Positions 5,801 to 14,672 of a stretch of 64,000 nt of DNA are shown in pieces; position 1 is the first letter of the stretch; each line of letters begins with the position of its first letter. The notes below the pieces were generated by a model. That model did no database searches and was not told where the DNA came from. It saw only the letters and a list, made by a program, of their open reading frames with translations. This stretch comes from Bog-473 sp963736525 (GTDB lineage: Bacteria > Actinomycetota > Acidimicrobiia > Acidimicrobiales > RAAP-2), in contig CAVTPF010000021.1 in the NCBI GenBank assembly GCA_963736525.1, positions 3,282-67,281 on the forward strand. The letters run 5' to 3'. The position numbers and the translations under genes are program-made.

Positions 5801-6200
5801 GGCCTCGTACGCCGACGTTGCGGCCGAACTCCGCGCCGAGGCACCGGCTCGGCTGCTCCTAGACCTGCTCGCGCCTTTCCACGACCAAGTTCTCTTCATC
5901 GGGGCGACGGCCGGAGGCCCGGTGGCGTATTACTGCGGCAGCCTGGAGTCGGTACTCGGCCGCTACAACGAGGCCGAGACGCACTTCGCCAAGGCAGCCG
6001 AGCTCAACGCCAGGGGTCAGATGGAGTTCGCTGCCGCCGTGACCCATCTGCGGTGGGGCCGCATGCTCTCGGCCCGCGGCGGCCCGGGCGATCTCGAACG
6101 AGCCCGCGATCTCCTGACCCGAGCCCACGCCGCAGCCGTGAGCCGCGGGTACGCCAGCATCGCCCGGCGAGCCATCGCGGCGTTGTCGGAACTGGGCTGA
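2889..6200 (+). CDS. class III adenylate/guanylate cyclase-like domain with AAA ATPase and TPR-like region
   Basis: This is a 1103-residue cytoplasmic signalling protein. Residues 1-160 form a class III cyclase domain with metal-binding D13 (FTDLVGST) and D57 (GDGVMVVF) and K53 before it. The transition-state Asn of the usual VNxAAR motif is replaced (VIEAAR), so activity may be altered. A P-loop GDAGVGKTT (about 224-232) and Walker B VLVLDDMQW (about 338-346) define an AAA/NACHT-type ATPase. The C-terminal half is helical repeats of TPR type, without the LuxR helix-turn-helix found in MalT-like relatives. The ATG at 2889 follows GGAGGAGGG. The open frame extends upstream to 2577, but that part overlaps the integrase remnant and has no cyclase homology. 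A second copy of this architecture lies at 11820-14672. Confidence 0.9.
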   Translation: MAVTETITVLFTDLVGSTEISYAMSPDAADELLRAHFSALRRAIAGSGGVEVKGLGDGVMVVFRSTSAALSCAVAMQQAVHRDNVGARHQLGLRIGLSGGEATMESNDYYGDPVIEAARLCAHANAGQILATDAVRVMGGRRSPYLFERLGALELKGLPEPVEVHNVRWEPLDEVAAENGVPLPARLTHVPLTGVVPRETEAALLADAYKRAAAGEGRAVVLVSGDAGVGKTTLVAEAARRAAMEGACVLLGRCLEDVSAAYSPFAEALHHYVAHAPEHVLRTHVEAHGGDIASMVPALGQRLGAVPAPTRTDPDTERYLLYGAVADLLTAASTLQPTVLVLDDMQWSDSQSLRLLRHVVSTVDSARLLVLGTFRDTELSPSNPLRDLLGDLQHEPGVSRIELKGFDDAGVLAFMEAAAGQRLEEAATDLAHALCLETEGNPFFVGEVLRSLMETGAIYQDDRGRWTAAGDMSEMVLPKSVREVISARVGRLGAQAGRVLSMAAVIGRDFDLDLLGAVTDLGQEELLDVLDAANGAALVREVPDVPGRYSFSHALTQHTLYQGLPRVRRTRAHQQVAEAIEAIVGQTPGARVDELAHHWLSTSQPANANKAISYARQAGEAALAALAPEDAVLYFSRALHLAGTVPEDDPMVGCDLRLALGEAQRQAGLPGSRETFLDAAHRAQELGATDRLVAAALGNSRGFFSSIGVIDSDKVAVLESALDALGDEDGRGRALLLATLCSELALGTTLDRRQELADAARTMARRLGDPDTVIRTLNLVCDPLQVPSTLNERMVDAKEALELSELLGDPDLLFWTGAYSRLAAVQAGDFEMARRCLEIMRAVIRGLRQPTMIWVTLFNEAADALLTGDPDRAEQLATAALEIGTESGQPDAFGFYGAEMIGVRRQQGRYGELVPLIEQIAAENPALPVFRATLAEGHMEAGNVDTARQMLEAAAADLSSLPYDVVWIFAMASYADVAAELRAEAPARLLLDLLAPFHDQVLFIGATAGGPVAYYCGSLESVLGRYNEAETHFAKAAELNARGQMEFAAAVTHLRWGRMLSARGGPGDLERARDLLTRAHAAAVSRGYASIARRAIAALSELG

Positions 6201-6299
6201 CGCATCTCGAACCCCGGCACGAAGGTGGAGTCTGGGTCGACCCGGCGGATTGCGTCACCTTCGGCCTGCTGACGCTGGGGCAGAACCTAGGGTACGGCG

Positions 6300-7160
6300 A
6301 TGGAGACAACGTTCGATGCGGGTGAGGATCGGATTCTGTCGTACTCAACTCGCGGCTCGGGGCCACTCGTCGTGTGCGTTCCTGGCGGACCCGGCATGGA
6401 CCCGGAGGCCTATTTCCATGCGATGGACCTTCCCGGGTTTCAGTTGCTCATCTTCGCCCCACGAGGAACGGGGGATTCGAGCCGCCCGAGCACGCCGGAC
6501 GGATACAAAATCGCCGGCTACGTCGAAGATCTCGAGAGTCTGCGGGTCCACCTCGGCGTGGATCAGCTCACCCTCTATGGGAACAGCCATGGTGGAGTCG
6601 TCAGCCTTGCCTACACGTGCCGCCATCCGGATCGGGTCGCCCATCTCATAGTGACGAATGCGCCGCCGCGGATGGACGACGCGTACCGAGCGGCGGCAGC
6701 CGACGTAGGGCAAAGGTTCGCCGAAACCTTCGCGGACGGAGCCGAACGGCTCGCCGCAGCAGAGGCCGCGGATGCAGCCTTGGATACAGACATCGACGGC
6801 GAAGACCGACGGCTACAGTTTCGAACTTTGCTGGCCCGCTACGTCGTCAACCAAGGTCCAGCAGAGACGTCATACCTGGACCGGCTGAGTTCCGCCCCGA
6901 TGAACTGGGAGTCGGTGGCCGTCATGTACGCCGAGATGCTCGACGGACTCGACGTACTGGAGGGTGCAGAGGCGGTCACAGCTCCCACCCTCGTGATCGC
7001 CGGCGAATTCGATGTGACCGTCCCCCCTGCAGCTATGCGGTGGATAGCGGACGCATTCACGAGCAGTCAGTATGTCGAGATCTCTGGAGTCGGACACTTC
7101 GTCGAAGTGGAGGCACCCCGCCTGTTTAGCGAAGCCGTCTGCCAATTCTTAGCCGGCTAG
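6300..7160 (+). CDS. alpha/beta hydrolase, proline iminopeptidase-like
   Basis: This 286-residue protein has the alpha/beta hydrolase fold. The oxyanion region PGGPGMD (29-35), nucleophile elbow GNSHGG with S96, an acid in GEFDVTVPP and the catalytic His in GVGHFVE near residue 266 complete the triad. The HGGPG-like motif (here PGGPG) and APRGTGDS point to the prolyl aminopeptidase and hydrolase family, but the substrate cannot be told. The ATG follows a weak GGGTAC leader 99 bases after the cyclase gene, on the same strand, so the two may be cotranscribed. Confidence 0.85.
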   Translation: METTFDAGEDRILSYSTRGSGPLVVCVPGGPGMDPEAYFHAMDLPGFQLLIFAPRGTGDSSRPSTPDGYKIAGYVEDLESLRVHLGVDQLTLYGNSHGGVVSLAYTCRHPDRVAHLIVTNAPPRMDDAYRAAAADVGQRFAETFADGAERLAAAEAADAALDTDIDGEDRRLQFRTLLARYVVNQGPAETSYLDRLSSAPMNWESVAVMYAEMLDGLDVLEGAEAVTAPTLVIAGEFDVTVPPAAMRWIADAFTSSQYVEISGVGHFVEVEAPRLFSEAVCQFLAG

Positions 7161-7276
7161 CAGTATTCAAGGGATGCTCGCAAGGAGCCATATGCCCTCG
7201 ACGCCAATCAATCTTGGTCGCCTCCCAGCCCGTGTACTGGGGCAGTCCAAGAGAACGCCCCGTCCCGAGCGTCCGC

Positions 7277-7969
7277 TTATTGGTTCTGCCCGCAATAGAG
7301 GGCGACGTACGCTGCTGGACCGTTGCCGTTGCCGTTGCCCAGTTTCGCCGGATTGTTCGCCTTGATGGCCGCTTGAGCCTTGTTCACCGCGGCCGTCGCC
7401 TTGGTCTTGATCGACTTGGGCAACGTCGACAGTTCGGAAGCGAGTTGGTTGATCTGCGACTGATGAGCCGTGAGGACGGCGAGGACAGCCGAACGGCTCG
7501 TGGCATTAGAGGTGTCTTGGTAGATCGGAATGAAATTCGAGCAAAATGGGGTTGAGTCGCCGGTACCGAAGTATGCCGGCAACGGATTCCCGTTCCCGTC
7601 GACCCCGCAATAGGTGTCGAGGCTCGCGCCGTCGGGGAGATTGTTCAGATCGTTGGCGTTGTTCGCGGCCACGGCAGCCTCGGCGTCGTTGACGACTTCG
7701 ATCGCCAGCTGGCCCACCGCACCCGACGGGGCGTTCTCCTTCAGGACCGCCAAATCGTGGGAGTGCGTCTTGAGCACGGCCAGAAAGCCCGCATTCGAGT
7801 TGACGTTTGCGCTTGCTCGGTCGATCGAGTCATTTGCGCTGCAGAATGCTGACTTGCTGGCGTGTTCTGCAGCGCCGGCAGTACTGACTCCGATACTCGT
7901 GCTCGCCACGACTCCGGACGCCAAGAACGCCAGCATCACCGACACTGATACGAGAATCATCCTGCGCAT
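7277..7969 (-). CDS. secreted protein with an internal duplication, function unknown
   Basis: This is a 230-residue exported protein. An N-terminal signal peptide (MRRMILVSVSVMLAFLASG) is followed by an Ala-Gly-Ala-Ala type cleavage region near residue 34. The mature part consists of two related halves. Each has a helical stretch of the type LAVL-x-H and a run ending in AANN or KANN, followed by a Cys-containing end (DTYCG in the first half, ALYCG in the second). Four cysteines could form a disulfide in each half. The C-terminal half contains a GNGNGNG linker. I recognise no family. It faces the hydrolase gene convergently. Confidence 0.75.
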   Translation of the reverse strand: MRRMILVSVSVMLAFLASGVVASTSIGVSTAGAAEHASKSAFCSANDSIDRASANVNSNAGFLAVLKTHSHDLAVLKENAPSGAVGQLAIEVVNDAEAAVAANNANDLNNLPDGASLDTYCGVDGNGNPLPAYFGTGDSTPFCSNFIPIYQDTSNATSRSAVLAVLTAHQSQINQLASELSTLPKSIKTKATAAVNKAQAAIKANNPAKLGNGNGNGPAAYVALYCGQNQ

Positions 7970-8156
7970 TCTTGACCCCGCTTTCGCTACGCTCGGCCTG
8001 CCAGGATCCTTAATCTAACCTGAGGGCAACCCCTATGTCTAGCGGTTGGCGGCGGGCTCGAGGGTGTATCGGTTATGCCGGAATCTCCCGGACCTGCGTC
8101 CAGGATCAGGCGGACGTGTCTTGTCCGGGATCACCCGCACCAACACACTTTTCCGG

Positions 8157-8229
8157 TGGGCCGCCCGGGTCTCGATCCCGGCACCTTGGGATTAAAAGTC
8201 CCCTGCTCTTCCGGATGAGCTAGCGGCCC
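8157..8229 (-). tRNA. tRNA-Lys (anticodon TTT)
   Basis: This is a fully canonical tRNA. The acceptor GGGCCGC/GCGGCCC is perfect, the D arm is GCTC...GAGC, the loop CTTTTAA has U33 and anticodon TTT, the T arm CCGGG-ATCGAGA-CCCGG is perfect and A73 is present. It stands alone, in contrast to the divergent tRNAs of the array at 240-1713. Confidence 0.95.
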
Positions 8230-8337
8230 GGGACTGCACGTTATAGGGGCCCGGCGAAGGGCTGCGATGTCGAAGCCCGTCGGAGGGCGGATCTACAGTT
8301 GGGCGTGAGAGACACCGACACGGCGATATCACCGCAC

Positions 8338-8586
8338 ATGGCAACGACATCTGACACAGTCGAAGACCTCATCCTCGATCTCCTCGAATGGGTGGGCCCG
8401 CACCCTCGGCCATACGCCGAGGTCCTCGATGCGTGGCGTACGTCCTGCCCGCGTCTACCCGTGTGGGAGGACGCGAACGACCGGGGATTCATCGCGCGCC
8501 ATCACGAGCCTGGAGAGGGTGAGCTCGTATCGGTCTCCGCCGTCGGAGCGGAGCATCTCCGGACGCATCGTCCTCGGACGTCCTGA
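8338..8586 (+). CDS. small conserved hypothetical protein
   Basis: This is an 82-residue soluble protein containing LLEWVGPHPRPYAEVLDAW and TSCPRLPVWEDANDRGF, a pattern I recognise from short uncharacterised bacterial proteins. The ATG at 8338 is chosen because conservation seems to start there; a TTG 39 bases upstream is also possible. No catalytic motif is visible. It lies between tRNA-Lys and a convergent F420-type oxidoreductase gene. Confidence 0.6.
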   Translation: MATTSDTVEDLILDLLEWVGPHPRPYAEVLDAWRTSCPRLPVWEDANDRGFIARHHEPGEGELVSVSAVGAEHLRTHRPRTS

Positions 8587-8636
8587 GGGCCACCCCACCG
8601 TACGGCGATCCGGGCGGGAGGCTGTCCGCCGCCACC

Positions 8637-9506
8637 TCAGCCGAGCTCGGCCAACGACGGCACGACCGGGCCCCAGGTCTCCTCGAGCCAGCGGGACGGC
8701 TCGGGACCCGTCGAGCGGATCACGATTGTCTGCACACCCGCGGCCTTCAGAGCCTCGGCCTCGCCGATGATCGTGTCCCGATCGGCCTCCTCGGGCAACA
8801 TCGCGAGCGCCGTCACCTCTATGCTCGATGGATCGCGGCCCACTTCGTCGCAATGACCCCGCAGCACGTCCACCTTGTGGGCGACCGTGGCGGCGTCTCC
8901 GATGAGGTTGCAGGCGTCGGCGTATTTCGCCACGATCCGCAACGTCTTACGCTCCCCGCCCCCGCCAATGAGCACCCGGGGCCGCGGCGAACTGACCGGT
9001 TGAGGTGAGCACAGCGTCTCGGCCAGCCGGTAGTGGGTGCCCTCGTAGGCGCCGTTGTCGTCACTCCACATCTGGAAGCAGATCTGGAGGGTCTCCTCCA
9101 ATCGTTCGTAGCGTTCGCTGAGCGGGGGAAACGGGACGCCCAGTCCGCGGTGCTCCCGCTCGTACCACGCGGCACCCAGTCCCAACTCGGCCCGACCACC
9201 CGACAGCACGTCGAGGGTGGTGACCGTCTTCGCCAACAGTCCGGGATGCCGGTAGGTCACGCCGCCGACGAGGAGGCGGAAGCGCAGCGTCTGGGTCCTG
9301 GCCGCGGCGAAGGAGAGCGCCGTATAACCCTCGAGCATCGGTTCCTCGGCCGGCCACAACCTGTCCATCTGGAACCAGTGGTCCATCACCGAGAGCGTCC
9401 GCACGCCGACCGCCTCTGCGGTCTGCGCCAGCGAGGAGAACGTGGGCCCGATGGCCCCAGAGCCCCCGGGCCAGGTGAAGCGCGGCACATGGATGTCGAG
9501 TTGCAT
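8637..9506 (-). CDS. LLM-class F420-dependent oxidoreductase
   Basis: This 289-residue enzyme belongs to the luciferase-like monooxygenase family with a TIM-barrel fold. It starts MQLDIHVPRFTWPGG and contains VMDHWFQ, GVTYRHPGLLAKTVTTLD, GGRAELGLGAAWYEREH and a GGGGERKTL phosphate-binding loop, the pattern of F420-dependent members. It would use reduced coenzyme F420 for hydride transfer to an unknown substrate. The ATG at 9506 follows CCGGAGGA; the frame extends further upstream without homology. It is closely related to the enzyme at 31808-32746. Confidence 0.88.
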   Translation of the reverse strand: MQLDIHVPRFTWPGGSGAIGPTFSSLAQTAEAVGVRTLSVMDHWFQMDRLWPAEEPMLEGYTALSFAAARTQTLRFRLLVGGVTYRHPGLLAKTVTTLDVLSGGRAELGLGAAWYEREHRGLGVPFPPLSERYERLEETLQICFQMWSDDNGAYEGTHYRLAETLCSPQPVSSPRPRVLIGGGGERKTLRIVAKYADACNLIGDAATVAHKVDVLRGHCDEVGRDPSSIEVTALAMLPEEADRDTIIGEAEALKAAGVQTIVIRSTGPEPSRWLEETWGPVVPSLAELG

Positions 9507-9585
9507 GTCGTCCTCCGGTCGTTCGAGGCGAGGGTACCCGCGACGACCGCCGTTGCGGGCCGGCGTCGGGACCGGCAGGGGAGAG

Positions 9586-11823
9586 CTATAGGGGTCCGGG
9601 CGGCAGTTCGCCCCGGGCCAGCACGGCCAGCTGTGCGTCCGAGAACGGCGGGTCGAAGAGAGCCGCAACCTGCTGGCGGGAGCGGAACAGGTTGACGATG
9701 AAGTTCATCCGTTCTTCCAACCGCTCCCAGTTGTCGGCGCCCGACCTGACGCCCGTGCCACCCGTTTTGTCCCACTTCGCCACCACGTCCTCGGCCGGGG
9801 TTCCCCGCAGGTCGCTGAGCGCCGGTGGGAACAGCGTGCCGTTGAGGGGAGGCACGTTGTCGTGCAGGTCGAGCGTCTCGGACGCGGTGACCAGCTGCAT
9901 GATCGCGTCGGTGAGGGCGACGTCCCACGCCTCGTCGAGCGTCGCGCAGACATCGCCGGTCAGGTGGTCGAGGACCTCGCGGACCCCTGCCGCCGGGACG
10001 TGGCGCACCAGATCGTCCTCCAGCACCCGTTGCAGCGTGTCGGTGACGGCCGCACCGAGCGCCTGTTCGATCGCCGGTTGCAACCGCTGCTGTTCGTGCG
10101 CGACGGCCAGCATGTTGGCCTGGAGGATCAGAGCGGCCCGGCCCGAAGGAGCGCAGAGCGCGTGCGCGTACGCGTCGAACGCGGCCCCCAGGTCGGACGT
10201 GTCGATGCCCGAGTTCTGCAGGCTCGCCAAAGCCGGGGCCAGTGCCGTCGACAAGGACTGCGGGGTCGTGGCGTCCACCGATCCGCGCGCCTTCACGAGG
10301 GCGGTGAAGAGCGGTGCCAGCTCGGCGAAGACCAACCTGTTGCCTTCCGCCAGCGCCTTCGACACGTCACCGGTCACCTGCTCCGCCGCCCGTCCCAGAG
10401 GATCGCGAGAGAGGAGGAACCTCCAGACATGGCCGGCCGCGCCATGGCTGAGTGCCCGTAACGCTGCTTGGGTCGCCTCGTTCTCGACGAGCAGACGACG
10501 GGCCCGCACCGGCAGCACCTCGCCGCGAATCGTCGCACCCGCCGTCTTCGAGGCCCACACCGCGAACGCGCACCACGTGGCGTCCTCTCCCGCACCGGCC
10601 TCCCGCAGCTGCAGCGCCAGCTCGTGGTAGCGCTGGGTGATCCAGAGATTGCGCAACACTGGGTCCGTCATGGCGGCGATGTCATCCACCGACGCGCGCG
10701 CGCGGGGAATTGCCGGCGAGAGGTTCCAGCGCGTCGCCAACGACGTCGGAACGGCGAAGGCAGGCCGCCCGCCGTACCGCTCCGCCCGGACCGCCAACGA
10801 CAACATCCCGAACCCGATCCGGTCCGACAGCGCCCGCAGCACGTGGTCGTGCAGCCATCCGAGGGACATCCGACGGCTGACGTCGGCCATCGGTCCGAAG
10901 AGGAATCGGGTCCAATCGGACGGCGGGACGCCCAGCTTGTCAGCGGTGTCGTTCCCCACGTAGAAGCGCACGGTGGACGCCGGCAACCCGCGTAGCCCGG
11001 GTGGGGTCAGCCGCGCCCCCTGTGCGAGGAGGGCTGCCGTAAGGGCACGTCCCGATTCGCTCTGGCCGAATTGCCGCCGCCTGACGATAGGCATGAGAAC
11101 CCTCGTCTGATCACGGGTGAGGGGGAGCAGGTCGGGCCGCACCCCCAGGTGGTAACCAATGAGCGACCAGGTGTGGAGGTACGCGTTCGCATCGTCCTCG
11201 GTGTAGGCGACGCCCGTGCGATCGAACACCTCGAAGACGATTTCCGTGAAGGTGAGCAGGGTCTCGAGCAGGTCCTCCTGATTGATCGGCGTCCCCCACG
11301 CAGGATCCCAAGCGACGCGCGCATCGTGCTGCACCAGCCAGCGGACCGCGGCGTGCATCAGCCGGACATGGCGCACGTCCGAGTAGCCGCGGGCACCGAC
11401 GTCGAGGCCACCCGGCTCCATGACATCGAGATGGAACTGAGCGGTTTCGTTGAGCCGGCGCTTGGCGTCGGTCTCGAGCCGGGCCGTCAGGCCCAGGACC
11501 TGGACGCCCCGCCAGCAGGCGTAGGCCGAGGGCAGCGCGGCCGCGTACAGGGCGGTGAACACGTGGGACCCCCAGCGGGCGAACAGTTCCTGCCCCGCCG
11601 CGACCCGAGAGGGCACGAACCGTGCGGGCGGTTCGTCATGCGTGGCCAGGAAGGCGGCAAACGCCGGGTCGGAAGCCTGGCGGTGCTCGACGACCAGGGA
11701 CCGGAACGCCGCGGTCGCGTCGGCGGTCCCCTCGAACAGCTCACAGATCACGTGGTCGGCCGCCGGATCGCCCTGCGCGCGCAAGCCGTCGAGGAAGGCG
11801 TCGTCCCACGAAATGACACTCAC
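9586..11823 (-). CDS. MpaB-type (DUF2236) oxygenase with an extra C-terminal region
   Basis: This is a 745-residue protein. Roughly residues 60-390 match the MpaB/rubber-oxygenase catalytic domain, a haem-containing fold. Typical stretches are FARWGSHVFTALYAAALP, HVRLMHAAVRWLV, a WGTPINQEDLLETLLTF segment and YLHTWSLIGYHLGV. The remaining 350 residues are helical and I do not recognise them. The GTG start overlaps the TGA of the upstream cyclase gene by GTGA, so the two are translationally coupled and probably form one functional unit. The substrate is unknown. Confidence 0.8.
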   Translation of the reverse strand: MSVISWDDAFLDGLRAQGDPAADHVICELFEGTADATAAFRSLVVEHRQASDPAFAAFLATHDEPPARFVPSRVAAGQELFARWGSHVFTALYAAALPSAYACWRGVQVLGLTARLETDAKRRLNETAQFHLDVMEPGGLDVGARGYSDVRHVRLMHAAVRWLVQHDARVAWDPAWGTPINQEDLLETLLTFTEIVFEVFDRTGVAYTEDDANAYLHTWSLIGYHLGVRPDLLPLTRDQTRVLMPIVRRRQFGQSESGRALTAALLAQGARLTPPGLRGLPASTVRFYVGNDTADKLGVPPSDWTRFLFGPMADVSRRMSLGWLHDHVLRALSDRIGFGMLSLAVRAERYGGRPAFAVPTSLATRWNLSPAIPRARASVDDIAAMTDPVLRNLWITQRYHELALQLREAGAGEDATWCAFAVWASKTAGATIRGEVLPVRARRLLVENEATQAALRALSHGAAGHVWRFLLSRDPLGRAAEQVTGDVSKALAEGNRLVFAELAPLFTALVKARGSVDATTPQSLSTALAPALASLQNSGIDTSDLGAAFDAYAHALCAPSGRAALILQANMLAVAHEQQRLQPAIEQALGAAVTDTLQRVLEDDLVRHVPAAGVREVLDHLTGDVCATLDEAWDVALTDAIMQLVTASETLDLHDNVPPLNGTLFPPALSDLRGTPAEDVVAKWDKTGGTGVRSGADNWERLEERMNFIVNLFRSRQQVAALFDPPFSDAQLAVLARGELPPGPL

Positions 11824-14672
11824 CTGGCCAGGACCCGCCGGGCCTCGTCGAGGCTCAGGCTCGGCCCTCCGGTGGCGACGTCCGATGCGCAGGCGCGCAG
11901 GTCGTCGCACACGCTCTCGGGTGCCCCCGTGAGCCGGGCCCATTGGGTCAGCGCACGCAGCTCCAGCATCTTGGCGCCCTGCACCCGGGCCAGCTCGACC
12001 GCAGCCCGGCAGTCCTCCTCCGCCTCCTCGAACCGACCAGCGTCAGCGAGCCGACCGGCCCGCGCGCGGAGGATCTCGGGATCGCAGAAGCGCTCGCCCG
12101 TGGCACGCGACGTCTCGAGTGCTTCAGCGAGGAGCGCGATCGCCCGGTGCGCGTCCAGGTGCACATCCTCGGCCAGCAACATCAGGAAATAGGGCCGGAG
12201 GAGTGGGCCGGGCAGTTCGGGCTGCTCGACGCCCTCACCGGCCCACCACTGCAGCGACCGGGCCCACTGCCGCCATTGCCTGGTGCTGACCTCGTCGGCC
12301 ACGTGGAGCGCTTCACCGGCCAGCTTGACCACCAGCTCGCGCTCGCCGTCGAGCTGAGCCATGATGGCCGCGGTCACCGCGGCGACCGCTTGCGCCTGCG
12401 GCACCCGGCGCTCCGTGGTGCAGCGCAGCACGTCGTCCGCGATGCGCCACGCCTCGGTCGTGTGCCCGCTCAGCCAGCAGGCAAGCGCGCTCGCAATGCG
12501 CGGTGCCGCCAACGCCATGAGCTCCACCGACCGCATGGGCGGGAGGTCCCCCATGCTGGCTTGGAGCGGGAGCCCGGCCGCGTCGTACGAGGCGCGGATC
12601 TGTGCGAGACCCTGGTGGACCATGCCCTGCCAGATCCGGGTCGTGGCCTCGTAGGTGTCGACCAGCTGCAGGGTCCAAGCGTCTCCCAGCGCCTCCGCCT
12701 CCTCCCTCGCCTCGACCAGGATCCGGTTGAGCGTGCCGTACTCGGCATTCGCTTGCCACCAAGGGACGAGCAGCATGTGGTTGCGCAGGAGGATCTCGCG
12801 GTCGCCGAGGTGCCGGGCCAGTTCCTCCACCCGGCGGGACTCCTCGAGTGCCTCGGGGGCGCCCTGGTCGACCGCGGTCAGGCACATGACCAGGCGGCTG
12901 CGCGACTTGAGCTCGGTGGGGTCTCGCTCCTCCTCGGGAAGGTGGGGCACCAGTGCAAGGACCGCCCTCTCGTGGCCCGCCGCCTCCCGGAAGCGGGCGT
13001 TCTGACGGGCTGTACGGGCCGCCTGCTTCCACAGCGGAACGGCCTCGGCTGCCCTCCCGGCGGACCCCAGGTGGTAGGCCGCGATCTCGGGCTGCGCATC
13101 GGCCCGTCCGGACGCCACCAGCATCTCGCCGACCGCCCCGTGCACGCGGACCCGGTCGGCCCGCAACACCGAGCGGTACGACGCCTCGTGGAAGAGCGCG
13201 TGGCGGAACTGCATCTCGTCAGGCCGCGTCGACGGCTCGATGATGGCGTGCTCCTGCAGACGACGGAGCTCGGCGTCGAGCCGCTCGCGCCCGAACCCGG
13301 TCGCTGCCATCAGCACCGGGCGGTCGAACTGCCGCCCGATGACGGCAGCGGCCTGCGCGACTCGCTTGGCCTCTCCCACTCGGTCCAGACGCGCGCTGAT
13401 CACCTCAGAAAGGGTCGTCGGCATGGCGGAGCCCACCACGTCGGACCCGTCGGTCATGCCACGGGCCAGCTCCTCCAGGAACAGCGGTACGCCACCGGCG
13501 CGCTCGACCAATGCGTCCCGGACCGAGGGGGCCAGCTGCTCGGCCGACGGCAGGCGCTCCAGCAAGCGGCGCGCCTCGTCGGTGCTCAAGCGGTCGAGGG
13601 TGAGGAGCGCATGCGGCTGGACGTGCGGGTTGTCGCCGATCTCGGGCCGCGCGCTCATCAACACCAGAATCCGTGAGCCTCCCCGGGCGATGACGTGCAC
13701 GGCCTCCAGGGTGCTGGGATCCGCCCAATGGGCGTCCTCCACCACGAGGAGAACGGGTGCGGACCCCGCCTGGTCTTCGACCCAGTCGGCCGCCTCCTGC
13801 GGCGTCGCCGGTACCTCGCCGATGACGTCACCGAAGGGCTGCAGCGGGCTCAGTGCGCCGCGTCGGCTGCAGAGGATGGTGGTCACGGTGTACCCCCGTC
13901 CGGCCACGTGCGAGCTGAACTCCAGAAGGAGTCGGGACTTGCCGATGCCGGGTTCACCCAGCAGAAGGGCCAGCCGGGCCGCGCCTCGCTCGACGTGGCC
14001 CCAGTTCTCCTCCAACCATGCCGATGCCTCGGCTCTCGGGACGAACGTGGTCAGTGGCCGCGCTTCGAGGCGATGCCGCGCGCCGCTGCGCTGCAGGACC
14101 CGGAAGGCCGGCACCGGGTGCCCGATCCCCTTCAGGTCCAGTTCGCCCAGCGATTCCAGCTGGAAGAACCCCATGACCAGGTTCGCCGTGTCGCCACTGA
14201 CCACGATCTGTCCCGGTTCGCCCACCGCTTGCAGCCGGGCCGCCATGTTGGGCACCTGGCCCCAGACGTCGGGAAGCCGTTCGTGGCCGCCCGCTGTGAC
14301 GGGCGCCACCAGCACCTCGCCGGTGTGGATGCCCGCGCGGGCCCGCAGATCGCCGACCCCGAGATCGGAGGGGAGCTCCTCTCCGAGCCGGACGATGTCC
14401 TCGGCGATGGAGATGGCGGCCGAGAGCGCATCGCGGCTTGCCGACTCCAGCGCCTCGGGGTACCCGAAGTAGGCGACTGCCCCGTCCCCTTGGAACTGGG
14501 CGATGACCCCACCCTGTGCGGTGACGATGGCGGCGATCCGGTGCTGGTACGCGTTCAGCACCTCGTGCCAGTCCTCGGGGTCGAGGGCGGAGGCCAACTC
14601 GGTCGAACCGACCAGGTCCGTGAACATCACGGTCAACTGACGCCGCTCCGGGGTACCTGACGGCCCATTCAT
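11820..14672 (-). CDS. class III nucleotide cyclase-like domain fused to an AAA ATPase
   Basis: This is a 950-residue protein with the same plan as the product of 2889-6200. The cyclase domain has metal-binding D19 (MFTDLVGST) and D63 (QGDGAVAYF) and an intact VPNMAARL motif with the transition-state Asn and Arg. The position usually Lys for ATP recognition reads Gln (AQFQGDG), so nucleotide preference is uncertain. P-loop GEPGIGKS (about 238-246), Walker B VVEDAHWADPS (about 305-317), then a long helical-repeat C-terminus without a DNA-binding domain. The ATG at 14672 fits the domain start. Its stop overlaps the oxygenase start. Confidence 0.88.
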   Translation of the reverse strand: MNGPSGTPERRQLTVMFTDLVGSTELASALDPEDWHEVLNAYQHRIAAIVTAQGGVIAQFQGDGAVAYFGYPEALESASRDALSAAISIAEDIVRLGEELPSDLGVGDLRARAGIHTGEVLVAPVTAGGHERLPDVWGQVPNMAARLQAVGEPGQIVVSGDTANLVMGFFQLESLGELDLKGIGHPVPAFRVLQRSGARHRLEARPLTTFVPRAEASAWLEENWGHVERGAARLALLLGEPGIGKSRLLLEFSSHVAGRGYTVTTILCSRRGALSPLQPFGDVIGEVPATPQEAADWVEDQAGSAPVLLVVEDAHWADPSTLEAVHVIARGGSRILVLMSARPEIGDNPHVQPHALLTLDRLSTDEARRLLERLPSAEQLAPSVRDALVERAGGVPLFLEELARGMTDGSDVVGSAMPTTLSEVISARLDRVGEAKRVAQAAAVIGRQFDRPVLMAATGFGRERLDAELRRLQEHAIIEPSTRPDEMQFRHALFHEASYRSVLRADRVRVHGAVGEMLVASGRADAQPEIAAYHLGSAGRAAEAVPLWKQAARTARQNARFREAAGHERAVLALVPHLPEEERDPTELKSRSRLVMCLTAVDQGAPEALEESRRVEELARHLGDREILLRNHMLLVPWWQANAEYGTLNRILVEAREEAEALGDAWTLQLVDTYEATTRIWQGMVHQGLAQIRASYDAAGLPLQASMGDLPPMRSVELMALAAPRIASALACWLSGHTTEAWRIADDVLRCTTERRVPQAQAVAAVTAAIMAQLDGERELVVKLAGEALHVADEVSTRQWRQWARSLQWWAGEGVEQPELPGPLLRPYFLMLLAEDVHLDAHRAIALLAEALETSRATGERFCDPEILRARAGRLADAGRFEEAEEDCRAAVELARVQGAKMLELRALTQWARLTGAPESVCDDLRACASDVATGGPSLSLDEARRVLAR

